A stretch of 64,000 bases of DNA from Marivirga atlantica (GCF_016734805.1 NZ_JAERQG010000002.1:930001-994000), one strand, 5' to 3'; shown: positions 46,014 through 55,298, counted from the stretch's first letter. Program-made: numbers and translations. Notes: generated by a model from the letters alone, not told the origin.

Positions 46014-47147
46014 ATGTATTCCAATCTGCTTTTTGTTGTTGTAGTCATTTCCATTTTTGTTTCCTTACTCCTGGCAGTTTTTCTATTTTCGCTTAAATCG
46101 CCCAACAAGCAAAGCAACTACCTATTTGCAAGCTTTTTGCTGCTTACAGTAATTGATGTGAGTGGATATTTCATAACTTCTGCTGATGGTTTAATGTCTG
46201 ATTTAGCCATGGTACGTAACCTGGTTATATTTCTACAACTGCCTACTTTATACCTGTATGTATTATCGGCCTGTTATTCTGATTTTAGGCTGAGGCCAAA
46301 ACATCTGCTACATGCTATTCCCTTTTTGGTAGTTAACCTGATTTTTTTGCCACGCTTTTATCTGCAGGATGATGCTGGAAAAATTGAACTGCTTTCCAAT
46401 TTTAAAGAAGCATTTGAAGTACAATCAAATCATGTATTGCTGCATCTACAAGTTTTCATTTACCTCATACTTATCTTTTTGGTGATCACCAGAGCAAAAA
46501 GGCTCTACCTGGAAAACAAGGCTGGAAGGAATTTGCAAGCCTATAACTGGTTATTTCAATTAGCTGTAGCCATTTCCCTATTCTACACAATGGCTCTACT
46601 CAAAAACATATTAAAATTCTCGAGCTACGACCATATCTCCTACCTATTTCGTGTGGCACTTTATGTATTCCAATTAGGTATTATCTGCTGGTATTTATTG
46701 AAATCTTTAAAACATCCCGAGCTATTCAGAAATGTTGATGCCAAACTTAAGTTGGTATCGTCCATTATGAAAGAGGATTATGGTAATCTACGAAATGCTG
46801 ATAAGCTTGATGATGTACGCATTCGGCAACTGCATGATTATATGATGCAGGAACAACCCTACCTTAATCCCTCAATTAGCATGCAAGAACTTGCCGATGG
46901 AATAGCCCTACCTGTTCGGGAATTATCGGTTTTGATCAACCATAAAATTGGCAGTCACTTCTTTGATTACATTAATTCCTATAGAATCAAAAAAGCCACC
47001 GAGTTGTTGTGCGATCCTCATAAAAAAGCGTTTACCGTTCTTGAAATTTTATATGAAGTTGGTTTTAACTCGAAGTCATCCTTCAATATTGCTTTTAAAA
47101 AACATACAGGCACCACACCAACGGCTTATAGAGCAAATTGCTCTTAA
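46014..47147 (+). CDS. AraC-family regulator with N-terminal membrane domain, paralogue
   Basis: 377 residues with the same layout as the divergent gene: about seven membrane helices, then the two-HTH AraC domain (MQELADGIALPVRELSVLINHKIGSHFFDYIN.., LEILYEVGFNSKSSFNIAFKKHTG). The VGFNSKSSFN block is identical in both paralogues. It precedes a beta-lactamase-like gene by 125 nt on the same strand, mirroring the other pair. The two regulators share a 183-nt intergenic control region. Confidence 0.88.
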   Translation: MYSNLLFVVVVISIFVSLLLAVFLFSLKSPNKQSNYLFASFLLLTVIDVSGYFITSADGLMSDLAMVRNLVIFLQLPTLYLYVLSACYSDFRLRPKHLLHAIPFLVVNLIFLPRFYLQDDAGKIELLSNFKEAFEVQSNHVLLHLQVFIYLILIFLVITRAKRLYLENKAGRNLQAYNWLFQLAVAISLFYTMALLKNILKFSSYDHISYLFRVALYVFQLGIICWYLLKSLKHPELFRNVDAKLKLVSSIMKEDYGNLRNADKLDDVRIRQLHDYMMQEQPYLNPSISMQELADGIALPVRELSVLINHKIGSHFFDYINSYRIKKATELLCDPHKKAFTVLEILYEVGFNSKSSFNIAFKKHTGTTPTAYRANCS

Positions 47148-47272
47148 TCAATTTCTTGCAAAAAGTCGAACGTTCTATTTTTTACAAATGTGTTCGACAT
47201 TTCGTTCTCGGTCGATTGTAAATGTCTTGAGATGCAGATTTGTATCATCATTAAATCAAAAAAATAAACACG

Positions 47273-48331
47273 ATGAAAACTGCATTAACAATTATTGCCC
47301 TTTTACTATTAACCAACACAGTTGCACAAGCTCAAGGTACCAAAGAACGTATAGATTCTATTGTGAACAGCTTCTACAAGGCCAATCCTGAAGTAAGCAT
47401 AAGTGTGGGCTTTTTTCAGGATGGAGAAGAGTTCTATACTTCCTATGGTAATTTAAGTAGAGATGTGAGTGAAGCTGTTAATAAACATACACTCTTCGAG
47501 ATTGCTTCAATTACTAAAATTATGACGTCAAACCTGATAGCTCAGGCTGTATTAGAAGGAAAACTAGAGCTAGATGAATATATAGATAAATACCTGCCAA
47601 CAATCTACAAACTCAATAAAAACCTTCGGCATAAAATCAGTATTTCTGACCTTGCCTCTCATCAATCTGGTTTGCCTGATGTTGACTTTGTAGAGCTAAT
47701 AGAAAAAGACCCGCAGCAGCCTACCAAAATAGTAGATCAGCAAATGCTTACCAGCATGATTAATAACTGTAATAGTTTAAAAGACTATGGCACCTATAGA
47801 TATTCAACTGTAGGTTATACCCTGCTAGGTCAAATTTTAGAGCAAATATATGGTGTTAGCTACGAAGTGCTTTTGAATAAACTTATTTTTCAGCCACTGG
47901 CCATGGAAAGTAGCTTCACCAGTGAATTTGATGTAGTCAATACAGCCCAAGGTTATAACGGAGAAGGTGGAAAACAGGAGCTTTTTTTATGGAATGTTTT
48001 GGGGCCTTCAGGCTTAGTGAAGTCAAGCACATCAGATATGTTGAATTATTTAAGGGCTATTTTAGATGAGAACAGCATTATAGGTAAGGCAGCTAAGCTA
48101 ACAGAAGTGCCTTACTATTCAGAGGAAAATGAAGCGGTTGGCTTGGGGACTAATATATACTTCGAAGCGGATCAAACAATTTACCTCAAATCCGGTGACT
48201 CAATGGGACAATCTTCCATGCTTTGCTATAATAGAGAAGCCAATTGGGGAATTCTTTTCTTCATTAACCAGAACAATTCTAAAATGCGCAATGAAATGCT
48301 CAACACCATTTTTGAGCATGTATTGAAATAG
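47273..48331 (+). CDS. Secreted beta-lactamase-like serine hydrolase
   Basis: 352 residues with signal peptide (cleaved after AQAQ near 21). The nucleophile motif is SITK at 79-82. The second motif reads YST (RYSTVGY) instead of the usual YxN, and a KSG in LKSGDSMGQ may be the third. It lacks the two membrane anchors of the relative at 43420. It is downstream of the AraC-type gene and ends at a terminator at 48361. The altered second motif could change activity. Substrate unknown. Confidence 0.87.
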   Translation: MKTALTIIALLLLTNTVAQAQGTKERIDSIVNSFYKANPEVSISVGFFQDGEEFYTSYGNLSRDVSEAVNKHTLFEIASITKIMTSNLIAQAVLEGKLELDEYIDKYLPTIYKLNKNLRHKISISDLASHQSGLPDVDFVELIEKDPQQPTKIVDQQMLTSMINNCNSLKDYGTYRYSTVGYTLLGQILEQIYGVSYEVLLNKLIFQPLAMESSFTSEFDVVNTAQGYNGEGGKQELFLWNVLGPSGLVKSSTSDMLNYLRAILDENSIIGKAAKLTEVPYYSEENEAVGLGTNIYFEADQTIYLKSGDSMGQSSMLCYNREANWGILFFINQNNSKMRNEMLNTIFEHVLK

Positions 48332-48360
48332 CATAAAATATCATGAACATTATAATGATA

Positions 48361-48391
48361 GAAACTCCATCAACCACCTGATAGAGTTTTT
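48361..48391 (+). terminator. Rho-independent terminator
   Basis: AAACTC (48362-48367) pairs with GAGTTT (48384-48389), extended by ATCA/TGAT after a one-base mismatch, followed by a T-run. Confidence 0.65.
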
Positions 48392-48439
48392 ATCATGTTG
48401 ATAACCAGTTGTAAGAGTAGTTTTTAACATTCTTAATGT

Positions 48440-48838
48440 CTACCTCCAGGCCCCAATAATTAATCCCATAATGGTAAGTGCTACTATGCTGTAGCCTGCA
48501 TTGATCAGAAATAGCTTCAATGACCTTCTTTCGAACAGATAATGTGTACCTATAAAGGTGGCTACCCAACCGAAACCTGCTAAAAATCCATAGAAAGCGC
48601 CCATAGAGAAATCAGCATCAGGTCCTAAAAACATGGCCAGGTTAATAGCCGAAATTAAACCAAGCACAAAGGCTATTCCGAAGATCTTGGCCATATTGCC
48701 ATTTTTTAAATCCTCTTCAGTGAAGCCATTTTCACGCATCCAGGCTTTGCCAAAACCTACAGGTGAATACCAAATACCTCCAATGAGAAAAGTAGAAATG
48801 GCGGCAACTAAAATTGCCCAATAGTTTAAAGTTTCCAT
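48440..48838 (-). CDS. DUF1761 membrane protein
   Basis: 132 residues, four membrane helices. The starting WAILVAAISTFLIGGIWYSPVGFGKAWMRENGF and ENGFTEEDLKNGNMAKIFG are the hallmark of the DUF1761 family. Function unknown. Single gene, divergent from the LytS-type kinase at 48921. Confidence 0.88.
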   Translation of the reverse strand: METLNYWAILVAAISTFLIGGIWYSPVGFGKAWMRENGFTEEDLKNGNMAKIFGIAFVLGLISAINLAMFLGPDADFSMGAFYGFLAGFGWVATFIGTHYLFERRSLKLFLINAGYSIVALTIMGLIIGAWR

Positions 48839-48920
48839 AGTTCTTAAATGTTAGTGTAAGCGTTATTTTTTTTGATAATGAAATTAAATTACAAACTTTA
48901 TCGACACGAAAATTGGTAAA

Positions 48921-50021
48921 ATGCCCGAAACGGAAATACTAGCGGACAAAACGGAAAAAAATCTGACCAAAGCAGAAGTTCAGTTGAACGATGGTAAATT
49001 CATGTTCATTGGGGTGGTGTCATTCGGTTTGCTGATTCCCAATGTGGCAGGCCTATTTGGTGATTTAGGCTTTGGAAGTCCCTTATACTGGTTGGGCTAT
49101 ATATATTTTATCGGACTCTCCTATTTGATTTGGCAGGGTAACAGATACCTCCTATTCAGAACCCGTAAGCGATTTACCTGGTTCGATAAACCTATGGAGA
49201 AACTGATTCTGCTCTTCATGAATAACATCTTTTATACAGCCCCATTAACCATTGCCTGGCTATGTGCATGGTATGCGATGGCTGGTTTCCCCAAAACAGA
49301 TTGGAATGCTATCGAGATTGTTGTGTTTATCAATGTGATATGTGTGCTTTTTGTAACCCATGTGTATGAAACCGTTTTTCTGGTTAAAGAAAAGGAAAGT
49401 GAAACGATCAAAAATGAGCAACTACAAAGAGCTACAGCCGAGGCAGAACTAGCCGTGCTCAAAAATCAGGTTGATCCGCATTTTATGTTTAACTCTCTGA
49501 ATACGCTTTCCTATTTGGTGAAATCAGATCAGAACAAGGCATTACTCTTTACCGAAAACCTTGCTGAAGTGTACCGCTATATTTTAATGCAGAAGGATTA
49601 TCAATATGTGCTGTTGGAAGATGAGCTAGCCTTTACCCAGCAATATATTGACTTACTCCACCTCAGGTTTGGGAGTGCACTGAAGATTAATAATGCGATC
49701 AGCAGTACAGCCAAAAAGGATTACCTCATACCTCCTACTTCGGTATTTGTGGCCTTTGAAAACGCTGTAAAACATAACGTGATTAGCGAAAATAGTCCCC
49801 TCATGATGGAATTGTACATAGATGACAACAGACTATATGTGATCAATGATTTACGTGAGAAGGGGAACAAGCAGTCATCATCAAAGATTGGCTTGAAAAA
49901 TCTTAACGAGCGGTTTCAGCTGGTGACGAAACATGGTATTGATGCCTATCAGGAAAATAATAAATTTATAGTGAGTTTACCCTTAACACCTCTTACAGAC
50001 AATGAAGGTTATCATAATTGA
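48921..50021 (+). CDS. LytS/YehU-type sensor histidine kinase
   Basis: 366 residues. Four membrane helices (about 25-165), a short linker helix, then the His_kinase domain with the phosphoacceptor in VDPHFMFNSLNTLSYLV (H187). A HATPase follows (VFVAFENAVKHNV, IGLKNLNERF). It is the kinase of a LytS/LytR pair: the next gene overlaps it by 20 nt and encodes a LytTR response regulator. The signal is unknown. Confidence 0.93.
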   Translation: MPETEILADKTEKNLTKAEVQLNDGKFMFIGVVSFGLLIPNVAGLFGDLGFGSPLYWLGYIYFIGLSYLIWQGNRYLLFRTRKRFTWFDKPMEKLILLFMNNIFYTAPLTIAWLCAWYAMAGFPKTDWNAIEIVVFINVICVLFVTHVYETVFLVKEKESETIKNEQLQRATAEAELAVLKNQVDPHFMFNSLNTLSYLVKSDQNKALLFTENLAEVYRYILMQKDYQYVLLEDELAFTQQYIDLLHLRFGSALKINNAISSTAKKDYLIPPTSVFVAFENAVKHNVISENSPLMMELYIDDNRLYVINDLREKGNKQSSSKIGLKNLNERFQLVTKHGIDAYQENNKFIVSLPLTPLTDNEGYHN

Positions 50022-50742
50022 AGATGAGCTACCCGCGCAGGCCAAATTAGCAGAGATGCTAAAATCGATCGATGCATCTATTGAAGTTGTGGCTATACTG
50101 GAAAGTGTAAAAGACACGCTCACTTGGCTGAAAAATAATCCTGAGCCAGAATTAGCTTTTGTTGACATTCAGCTATCGGATGACCACTCTTTCGAGATCT
50201 TTAAACAGCATCCTATTAAGTTTCCTATTGTGTTTACCACAGCATTTGATAAATACCTACTGCAGTCATTTGAGTTTAACTCAATCGATTATTTACTAAA
50301 ACCGATCACGGAAGAGAAGCTCAGAAGAAGTCTCGATAAAGTAAAAACCTTGCAAGATCACTTTGTGCAGGGTAATCTACAGAAGATTTTGAATCATATA
50401 CAAGCACCGCAAAACAATAGAATACTGGCTAAGAAAGGAAATGAATTTGTAGCCCTCAACATGAATGACATAGCCTATTTTGATACCCAGCATAAAGTGG
50501 TGTTTGCTACAGACTTTTCCGGACGCAGATTGATGGTAGATAAAACCATTACTGAGCTAGAGCAACTGGTAGATGAGTCCAACTTTTTCAGACTCAACAG
50601 GAAATACCTTTGTGCTCTTGCTGCCATAGAAAAATTTAAATCTGAGAACGGAAAGATTAACGTCCAACTGCAGCCTGAAACCAAAGAGACTGTTTATGTA
50701 AGTAAGGAAAATGCACCAGCTTTTAGAGATTGGATAGCTTAG
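50002..50742 (+). CDS. LytTR-family response regulator
   Basis: 246 residues. Receiver domain (1-120) with D55 in ELAFVDIQL, acidic pair IIEDE at the start and Lys in LLKPI. The C-terminal LytTR DNA-binding domain runs from about 135 to 240 (AKKGNEFVALNMNDIAYFDTQ, FFRLNRKYL). Overlaps the kinase gene by 20 nt, so the pair is translationally coupled. Targets are unknown; a stand-alone receiver follows 49 nt later. Confidence 0.94.
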   Translation: MKVIIIEDELPAQAKLAEMLKSIDASIEVVAILESVKDTLTWLKNNPEPELAFVDIQLSDDHSFEIFKQHPIKFPIVFTTAFDKYLLQSFEFNSIDYLLKPITEEKLRRSLDKVKTLQDHFVQGNLQKILNHIQAPQNNRILAKKGNEFVALNMNDIAYFDTQHKVVFATDFSGRRLMVDKTITELEQLVDESNFFRLNRKYLCALAAIEKFKSENGKINVQLQPETKETVYVSKENAPAFRDWIA

Positions 50743-50791
50743 TTTTTAAAAAATACATAAATTCCGCTTTCTTAATGATTAATTTAAGCCG

Positions 50792-51148
50792 ATGACCGAT
50801 ATAAAATACATAATCCTTGATGATGATAAGTCTTACAGCTTATTGCTGCAAAAAACCATTGAAACTGAATTCCCTGAATTGCAACATATTAGCACAAAGG
50901 ACAATACACTGGAAGGCTTAATTGATATTCAGCGTCAGCAACCTGATTTACTGTTTCTGGATCATTACATCGATGGTTTGGATGGCTTTGATGTACTGGA
51001 CCTGATGAAGCATTTACCCAAAACAATTATGATTTCATCTGAAAAAGTGGACACCGATAAGTTGGCGCAATACCCTAATGTGATCGGCTTTATAGAGAAG
51101 CCTGTGAGTGCGGAACAGCTGAAAAAACTTCTAGTTAAAATGAGTTAA
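50792..51148 (+). CDS. Stand-alone receiver (CheY-like) protein
   Basis: 118 residues, a receiver domain only. Acidic residues in ILDDDKS, phosphoacceptor D57 in LLFLDHYIDG, Thr/Ser position in TIMISSEK and Lys in FIEKPVS. No output domain is present. Placed after the kinase and LytTR genes on the same strand, it may compete for phosphate or act through protein contacts. Converges with the barrel gene at 51168 with 19 nt between them. Confidence 0.9.
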   Translation: MTDIKYIILDDDKSYSLLLQKTIETEFPELQHISTKDNTLEGLIDIQRQQPDLLFLDHYIDGLDGFDVLDLMKHLPKTIMISSEKVDTDKLAQYPNVIGFIEKPVSAEQLKKLLVKMS

Positions 51149-51167
51149 GTATTTAATAAACAGTTGT

Positions 51168-52307
51168 TTAAAAAGACTCACCTATAAAAAAGTAGAAGCC
51201 GGGACCATCCTCGGAAAAAGCTACATCAAAACGGGTAAAGATATCTTTATTCTTGAATAATAGGAACCTTACACCTGCACCACCTGCCACTTTCAGGTTT
51301 CGGATATCAAGCGCATTGGTAGAGCTCGCCACCGTACCCGCACTTAAAAAAGCAGCAGCACCCCATCTTTCAGTAAAACTAAATGGCAAAAAGCGGTATT
51401 CAACCTGACCGGCTGCATAGGCATTGTCTCTGTATCTACCGGTATAATAACCTCGCATCAAATTTTCGCCTCCCATCAAGGCCAATTGATTAAAAGGAGC
51501 ATTACCATCTACGGCAGTGTAAAATAGCTGACTGGCAAATACCTGATTATCTGTTATAGGTACATAATACCTTGCATCCAGAAAATAGCTGGTAAACTCA
51601 AAGTCACTGCCCCAGGCATTATCATAGCGTAAAAAGCCAGTTTCTCCGAAAAAACCTTTACGGACATTTAACACATTATGTCTGTCATCATAAACCAGTC
51701 CGATACCAAAGCCAATATTGGTATTGTCTCTGGCTCCGTTTGGCAAGTCAAAGTTATCTTGTTCTAAAGACTCAAATGATACTTGTGACAAACGCTGGAA
51801 GTCACTTTCCAAGCCTATATAAAAACTTCCTATTACCTGTCTTAAAACACGTTCTCTTATGGCAATGCTATTAGCATTCACTACTGCCAACTCCTCTCCG
51901 CTTACGTTCGGACCAATTCCGTAATAAATCAAAGGAAACCTTTGTATCCGGGCTTTTCCTAGGAAGAACCATTTGCTTGCATCAGAATATAAGGCATGAT
52001 CCAGCCATAGGCCATATTGCTTTTCAAGTGTGATAAAGGTAAAAGCATTGATTTCGCTTAGTCTGTTAGAAGTATCCCTATTGGCATAGTAAACATACAA
52101 AGCACTGATGCCGAATTCCCATTTCGTTTCAGGCGCATAGGCAACTGTAGGATAAGCAATAAATTTTGGTCTTTCAGTTGAGGTAGTGTCAAAAAATACG
52201 GAGTTCACGACTTTTCTCACAAGACCAACTTGCTCCTGAGCAGTAGCATTATTGATAGAAAGTAATATGGTTAATAGGAATATTGTAAAGCTCAGCCTTT
52301 TGTGCAT
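51168..52307 (-). CDS. D15/BamA-like outer-membrane barrel protein
   Basis: 379 residues from the ATG at 52307. Starting there places a clean signal peptide (HKRLSFTIFLLTILLSINNATAQ) at the N-terminus; the upstream ATG at 52355 would add 16 residues in front of it, so I reject it. The C-terminal half carries the surface-antigen (Omp85) barrel: FGIGLVYDDRHNVLNVRKGFFGE, LMGGENLMRGYYTGRYRDN, and a terminal YFFIGESF. POTRA domains are absent, so this is not BamA itself but a small relative. Function unknown; perhaps lipid or protein export. Confidence 0.85.
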   Translation of the reverse strand: MHKRLSFTIFLLTILLSINNATAQEQVGLVRKVVNSVFFDTTSTERPKFIAYPTVAYAPETKWEFGISALYVYYANRDTSNRLSEINAFTFITLEKQYGLWLDHALYSDASKWFFLGKARIQRFPLIYYGIGPNVSGEELAVVNANSIAIRERVLRQVIGSFYIGLESDFQRLSQVSFESLEQDNFDLPNGARDNTNIGFGIGLVYDDRHNVLNVRKGFFGETGFLRYDNAWGSDFEFTSYFLDARYYVPITDNQVFASQLFYTAVDGNAPFNQLALMGGENLMRGYYTGRYRDNAYAAGQVEYRFLPFSFTERWGAAAFLSAGTVASSTNALDIRNLKVAGGAGVRFLLFKNKDIFTRFDVAFSEDGPGFYFFIGESF

Positions 52308-52373
52308 GATCTGTTTTTGAAAATGTTTTAAGATAGACAAGCAAGATATACACACTATTCTGATATTTGTTTC

Positions 52374-53240
52374 TCATACATCAACAATTTCCTTAAGTAA
52401 AGCCTGCTGACTCGCATAAATCACACCCAGCTTATTCATAAAAGTGGTATCAGGATCGTTGAGATGCAGCTTCTCTCCTTTTGCATTGGTTACGCCTAAA
52501 CCGAGTTCTTCAAAGAAAAGCCTGGTGGCGGCAAAGTCCCAGATGCTACCACCGCCTTGTTGCGGCTTGGGAAATTTGAAATAACAGGCATGCGAGTGTT
52601 GCATCACCGCTAAGGCATTTCGAACGGCTCCATAGCCTTGATGATACATTACCTTTTCCAGTTGGTGACTAGCTGCCCATTCCTTTAATCCTTGCGTGAG
52701 TTGCTGATATGCTGCTTTTGACTGCATGCTTTTATCCATATAGACATGGAGTCTGTTGTCTGCTTCTCGCTCGGTTGATTGAAAGGGCTGTTCATTTACG
52801 AAAACGCGACTGCTCTTTATGGCATGGTAGCAAAGTTTCTGATCAGGTACATACACCACACCTATAACCGGATCGCCAGCCTTGGAAACTAATGCTATGG
52901 AAACTGCATAACCACTTCGCTTTTGGGTAAATGCCAAAGTGCCATCCATCGGGTCTATGCACCAGAAATAGTCTTTTTGCAGGCGTGATTGATCATCTGG
53001 TGCTTCTTCGGTGAGTAGGCCCAAATCATATAGGGTAATTGTAGGCAATAAATGCTTTAAGATGATTTCCTGTGCTTTGAAATCTACTTCGGTAACTACC
53101 TGAGAAGCCTTGGAATGTCCAGCTTCCTTTTGCTTTTGCTCATAGCTTTGGTCAAAGCAGGATTGGATATAAGCTCCTGCTTCAATAGCGGCTGCTTTGG
53201 CAGTTTCGCATAGTGTTTTTAAGACTTCTTTGCTTAGCAT
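52374..53240 (-). CDS. Inositol monophosphatase family protein (CysQ-like)
   Basis: 288 residues. The Mg-binding phosphatase motifs are present: a Glu pair in LGLLTEEAP (E78-E79), DPMDGT at 96-101 and WDFAATRLFFEELG near the C-terminus. The family includes inositol monophosphatase and the 3'(2'),5'-bisphosphate nucleotidase CysQ. The early E/D spacing and length fit CysQ, which recycles PAP. Substrate is not certain. Minus strand, 66 nt upstream of the start of the barrel gene, possibly co-transcribed. Confidence 0.86.
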   Translation of the reverse strand: MLSKEVLKTLCETAKAAAIEAGAYIQSCFDQSYEQKQKEAGHSKASQVVTEVDFKAQEIILKHLLPTITLYDLGLLTEEAPDDQSRLQKDYFWCIDPMDGTLAFTQKRSGYAVSIALVSKAGDPVIGVVYVPDQKLCYHAIKSSRVFVNEQPFQSTEREADNRLHVYMDKSMQSKAAYQQLTQGLKEWAASHQLEKVMYHQGYGAVRNALAVMQHSHACYFKFPKPQQGGGSIWDFAATRLFFEELGLGVTNAKGEKLHLNDPDTTFMNKLGVIYASQQALLKEIVDV

Positions 53241-53364
53241 GGGGCTAATTTAAGCTTATTCAAAATAGCAATAGCGAGCTTGCATTAATAAATGATCTAT
53301 AAGGGATCAGATTTCTTAATTTCCTTTTTGCTTGATCAAAAAGAAAGAAACTATAAAGTCGGTT

Positions 53365-53493
53365 ATTCAATCCCCCTAGCCCCCTTCTCCAAGGGGGAAC
53401 AGCTAAATAAGAAAAGTTACTAATTGTTATAAAGCACAATGTATAGTGCAAAATTTAAACTCCCCCTTTCGTAAAGGGGGATAAAGGGGGATT
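53365..53493. repeat. MITE-like repeat, copy 1
   Basis: Begins ATTCAATCCCCCTAGCCCCC, closes with AAAGGGGGATAAAGGGGGAT. The two ends are imperfect inverted repeats of about 30 bp. The interior differs from copies 2 and 3 but the length, about 130 bp, is similar. Confidence 0.7.
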
Positions 53494-53560
53494 TCTTATC
53501 ATGTTTACTATTTGATGAACCAAAAAGGAAACCAATAACAGAAATAAGAGAATGCCACAT

Positions 53561-53576
53561 CCCGATAGTTATCGGG
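53561..53576. repeat. REP-like palindrome CCCGATA-GT-TATCGGG
   Basis: A 7-bp inverted repeat with 2-nt centre, flanked by GCCACAT on the left and GATTCGCAAT on the right. A second copy with the same flanks lies at 54725-54740. Confidence 0.6.
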
Positions 53577-53672
53577 ATTCGCAATAAGCGTGTAAGAGTG
53601 TTTGTCGCTCGTACTCGCGACTCATATTTCGTAGTCTAATCTTAATACAAGCTACTTGATACTTAATACAAT

Positions 53673-54662
53673 TTAATTCAACTCCTTCAGCACTTCTTGC
53701 GTAAGTCTTTCACTATATCCATGCATTTTCCAGTGGCTAGGACTCCAGCCATCGAGGAAACGGTAGAAGTCGGCCCAGGCGTATTTGTATAAATGGCTCC
53801 ACTCCTGCTTGAGCGACAGAAAATCAATGTCATGAGAAGACTTCTCTAAAGCCGCCTCAAGTGTGCTAAAATAATACGTAAGTAATTCCTCTTCATATTG
53901 CTCGCATTCATCTTCATCAAAACAACTGCTGATGAAATAGGCCACATCCTTCATGCCGCAGCCCTTGCCGACATACTGAAAATCGACAGCAGCTACCTGA
54001 TGGCTTTTATCAAAACAGAAGTTGGCCAGCTTGGCATCGCCATGGACCAGTGTTTGGTAATTGGCTGAGTTTAATTTTTGATCAATGGCTGTGGCTGCCT
54101 GCTGCAAAGGGATATTCTGCATTTTGACTAATTCATCCGGGCGAGTATCTAAATGCCAATAGGTGCCTATTTCCCATAAGCCTTTGGGTGTGGTGTGCAT
54201 GAAGTTAGCATGGAAACATGCCAGCCAACTCAGGCAGTTTTTAGCGGCTGCTATAGAGACTGTTTCTGGGCTAAGTCTTTCATTAAAACCTAAAGCGTTG
54301 AGGTCTTCCATAATCAGCAGACGTTCATTACCGGAAACTTCAGCATGTAGCAGCTGCGGGACTTTACAGTCTTCATTTGTTAGCTGTGCATAATGCTGGT
54401 ACCAGGCCGTTTCTACTTCATAAGATTTGAGCTTCCGTTGGTGCGATAAATCCGTATTCCAGCCTTTGGGGTGCTTGTTGGCCTCAGGTAGTTGAATATG
54501 CTTCACAATTACACTTTTGTGCTTCCCTCCTGCTAAATGATAACGCTTTATAGCGCCATAGCCACTCCACAAGGTTTGCACATGTTCTATACTTGTAATG
54601 GCAGTGGATTGGGTGGTTTGGAGGATGAGGCGTTCTGAAAAAGACATTTTCAAAACTGTCAA
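53673..54662 (-). CDS. Phosphotransferase of the aminoglycoside/ecdysteroid kinase-like fold
   Basis: 329 residues. The kinase-like catalytic loop is [14 protein letters not shown] (Asp of HGD as base, Asn binding metal), followed by the [21 protein letters not shown] metal-binding Asp segment. A C-terminal [19 protein letters not shown] segment is typical of the DUF1679/EcKinase-like group. It likely phosphorylates a small molecule with ATP in the cytoplasm; substrate unknown. The gene lies between MITE-like repeats on both sides, so it may have been moved or be prone to rearrangement. Confidence 0.82.
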   Translation of the reverse strand: MTVLKMSFSERLILQTTQSTAITSIEHVQTLWSGYGAIKRYHLAGGKHKSVIVKHIQLPEANKHPKGWNTDLSHQRKLKSYEVETAWYQHYAQLTNEDCKVPQLLHAEVSGNERLLIMEDLNALGFNERLSPETVSIAAAKNCLSWLACFHANFMHTTPKGLWEIGTYWHLDTRPDELVKMQNIPLQQAATAIDQKLNSANYQTLVHGDAKLANFCFDKSHQVAAVDFQYVGKGCGMKDVAYFISSCFDEDECEQYEEELLTYYFSTLEAALEKSSHDIDFLSLKQEWSHLYKYAWADFYRFLDGWSPSHWKMHGYSERLTQEVLKELN

Positions 54663-54724
54663 TTTTAATTAAAAGCAGCAAGTTTCAGTTTTCAATTTAT
54701 GTTGAGGGCTTGAGATTGCCACAT

Positions 54725-54740
54725 CCCGATAGCTATCGGG
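54725..54740. repeat. REP-like perfect palindrome CCCGATAGCTATCGGG
   Basis: Sixteen-base perfect palindrome, flanked by GCCACAT and GATTCACAAT. It is the second copy of the element at 53561 and directly precedes MITE-like copy 2. Confidence 0.65.
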
Positions 54741-54756
54741 ATTCACAATGACAAAT

Positions 54757-54897
54757 ATTCAATCCCCCTAACCCCCTTCTCCAAGGGGGAACGATTAATT
54801 TAGGGAGAACCATTTAAGAACTTTAACTCACAAAGTCATCATAATCATACCAAAATCAAACTCCCCCTTTCTAAAGGGGGGGGCAAATGGGGATTTC
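54757..54897. repeat. MITE-like repeat, copy 2
   Basis: About 140 bp with inverted C/G-run ends. Its interior (54792-54865) is nearly identical to that of copy 3 (54983-55056), so the two arose by a recent duplication. Confidence 0.75.
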
Positions 54898-54947
54898 TTA
54901 TCGTGTTTACTATTTGATTAAGTAAAAAGAAGATATAAATGGAATTC

Positions 54948-55088
54948 CTCAATCCCCCTAACCCCCTTCTCCAAGGGGGAACGATTAATTTAGGGAGAAC
55001 CATTTAAGAACTTTAACTCACAAAGACATCGTAATCATACCAAAATCAAACTCCCCCTTTCGTAAAGGGGGATCAAGGGGGATTTCTT
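54948..55088. repeat. MITE-like repeat, copy 3
   Basis: Same ends and interior as copy 2; the right end reads AAAGGGGGATCAAGGGGGAT. Confidence 0.75.
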
Positions 55089-55136
55089 AGGTATCTCATT
55101 TTTGAATAAGCAAAATGGGAAACTTCAAAGACGAAT

Positions 55137-55267
55137 ATTCAATCCCCCTAGCCCCCTTCTCCAAGGGGGAATCATTAGACAATCAGAAAAGGTATTAATA
55201 GTCTAGCGAACAAAGTTTTTATGTTAAAATCAAACTCCCCCTTTCTAATGGGGATCAAGGGGGATTT
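55137..55267. repeat. MITE-like repeat, copy 4
   Basis: Same C/G-run ends, but the interior is diverged and the right terminal stem is partly decayed (CTTTCTAATGGGGATCAAGG). Confidence 0.7.
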
Positions 55268-55298
55268 GAAGATGGCTAACTTTAGTTAGCATGTGAAA

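Larger units (their letters stand above)
53241..53672. other. Intergenic region, 432 bp, with MITE-like copy and REP palindrome
   Basis: Holds the first copy of the C/G-run repeat (53365-53493) and the CCCGATA/TATCGGG palindrome at 53561-53576. No believable ORF; the 63-codon minus-strand frame arises from the repeat. Confidence 0.6.

Noticed and set aside
52308-52355. Upstream start of the D15-type barrel protein
   Set aside because: It would place 16 residues before an otherwise perfect signal peptide, and the DNA there looks like promoter sequence.
53365-55267. C/G-run repeats considered as a CRISPR array
   Set aside because: Only four units, 130-140 bp long, irregularly spaced, one beyond a gene, with inverted ends and no short uniform spacers or cas genes.
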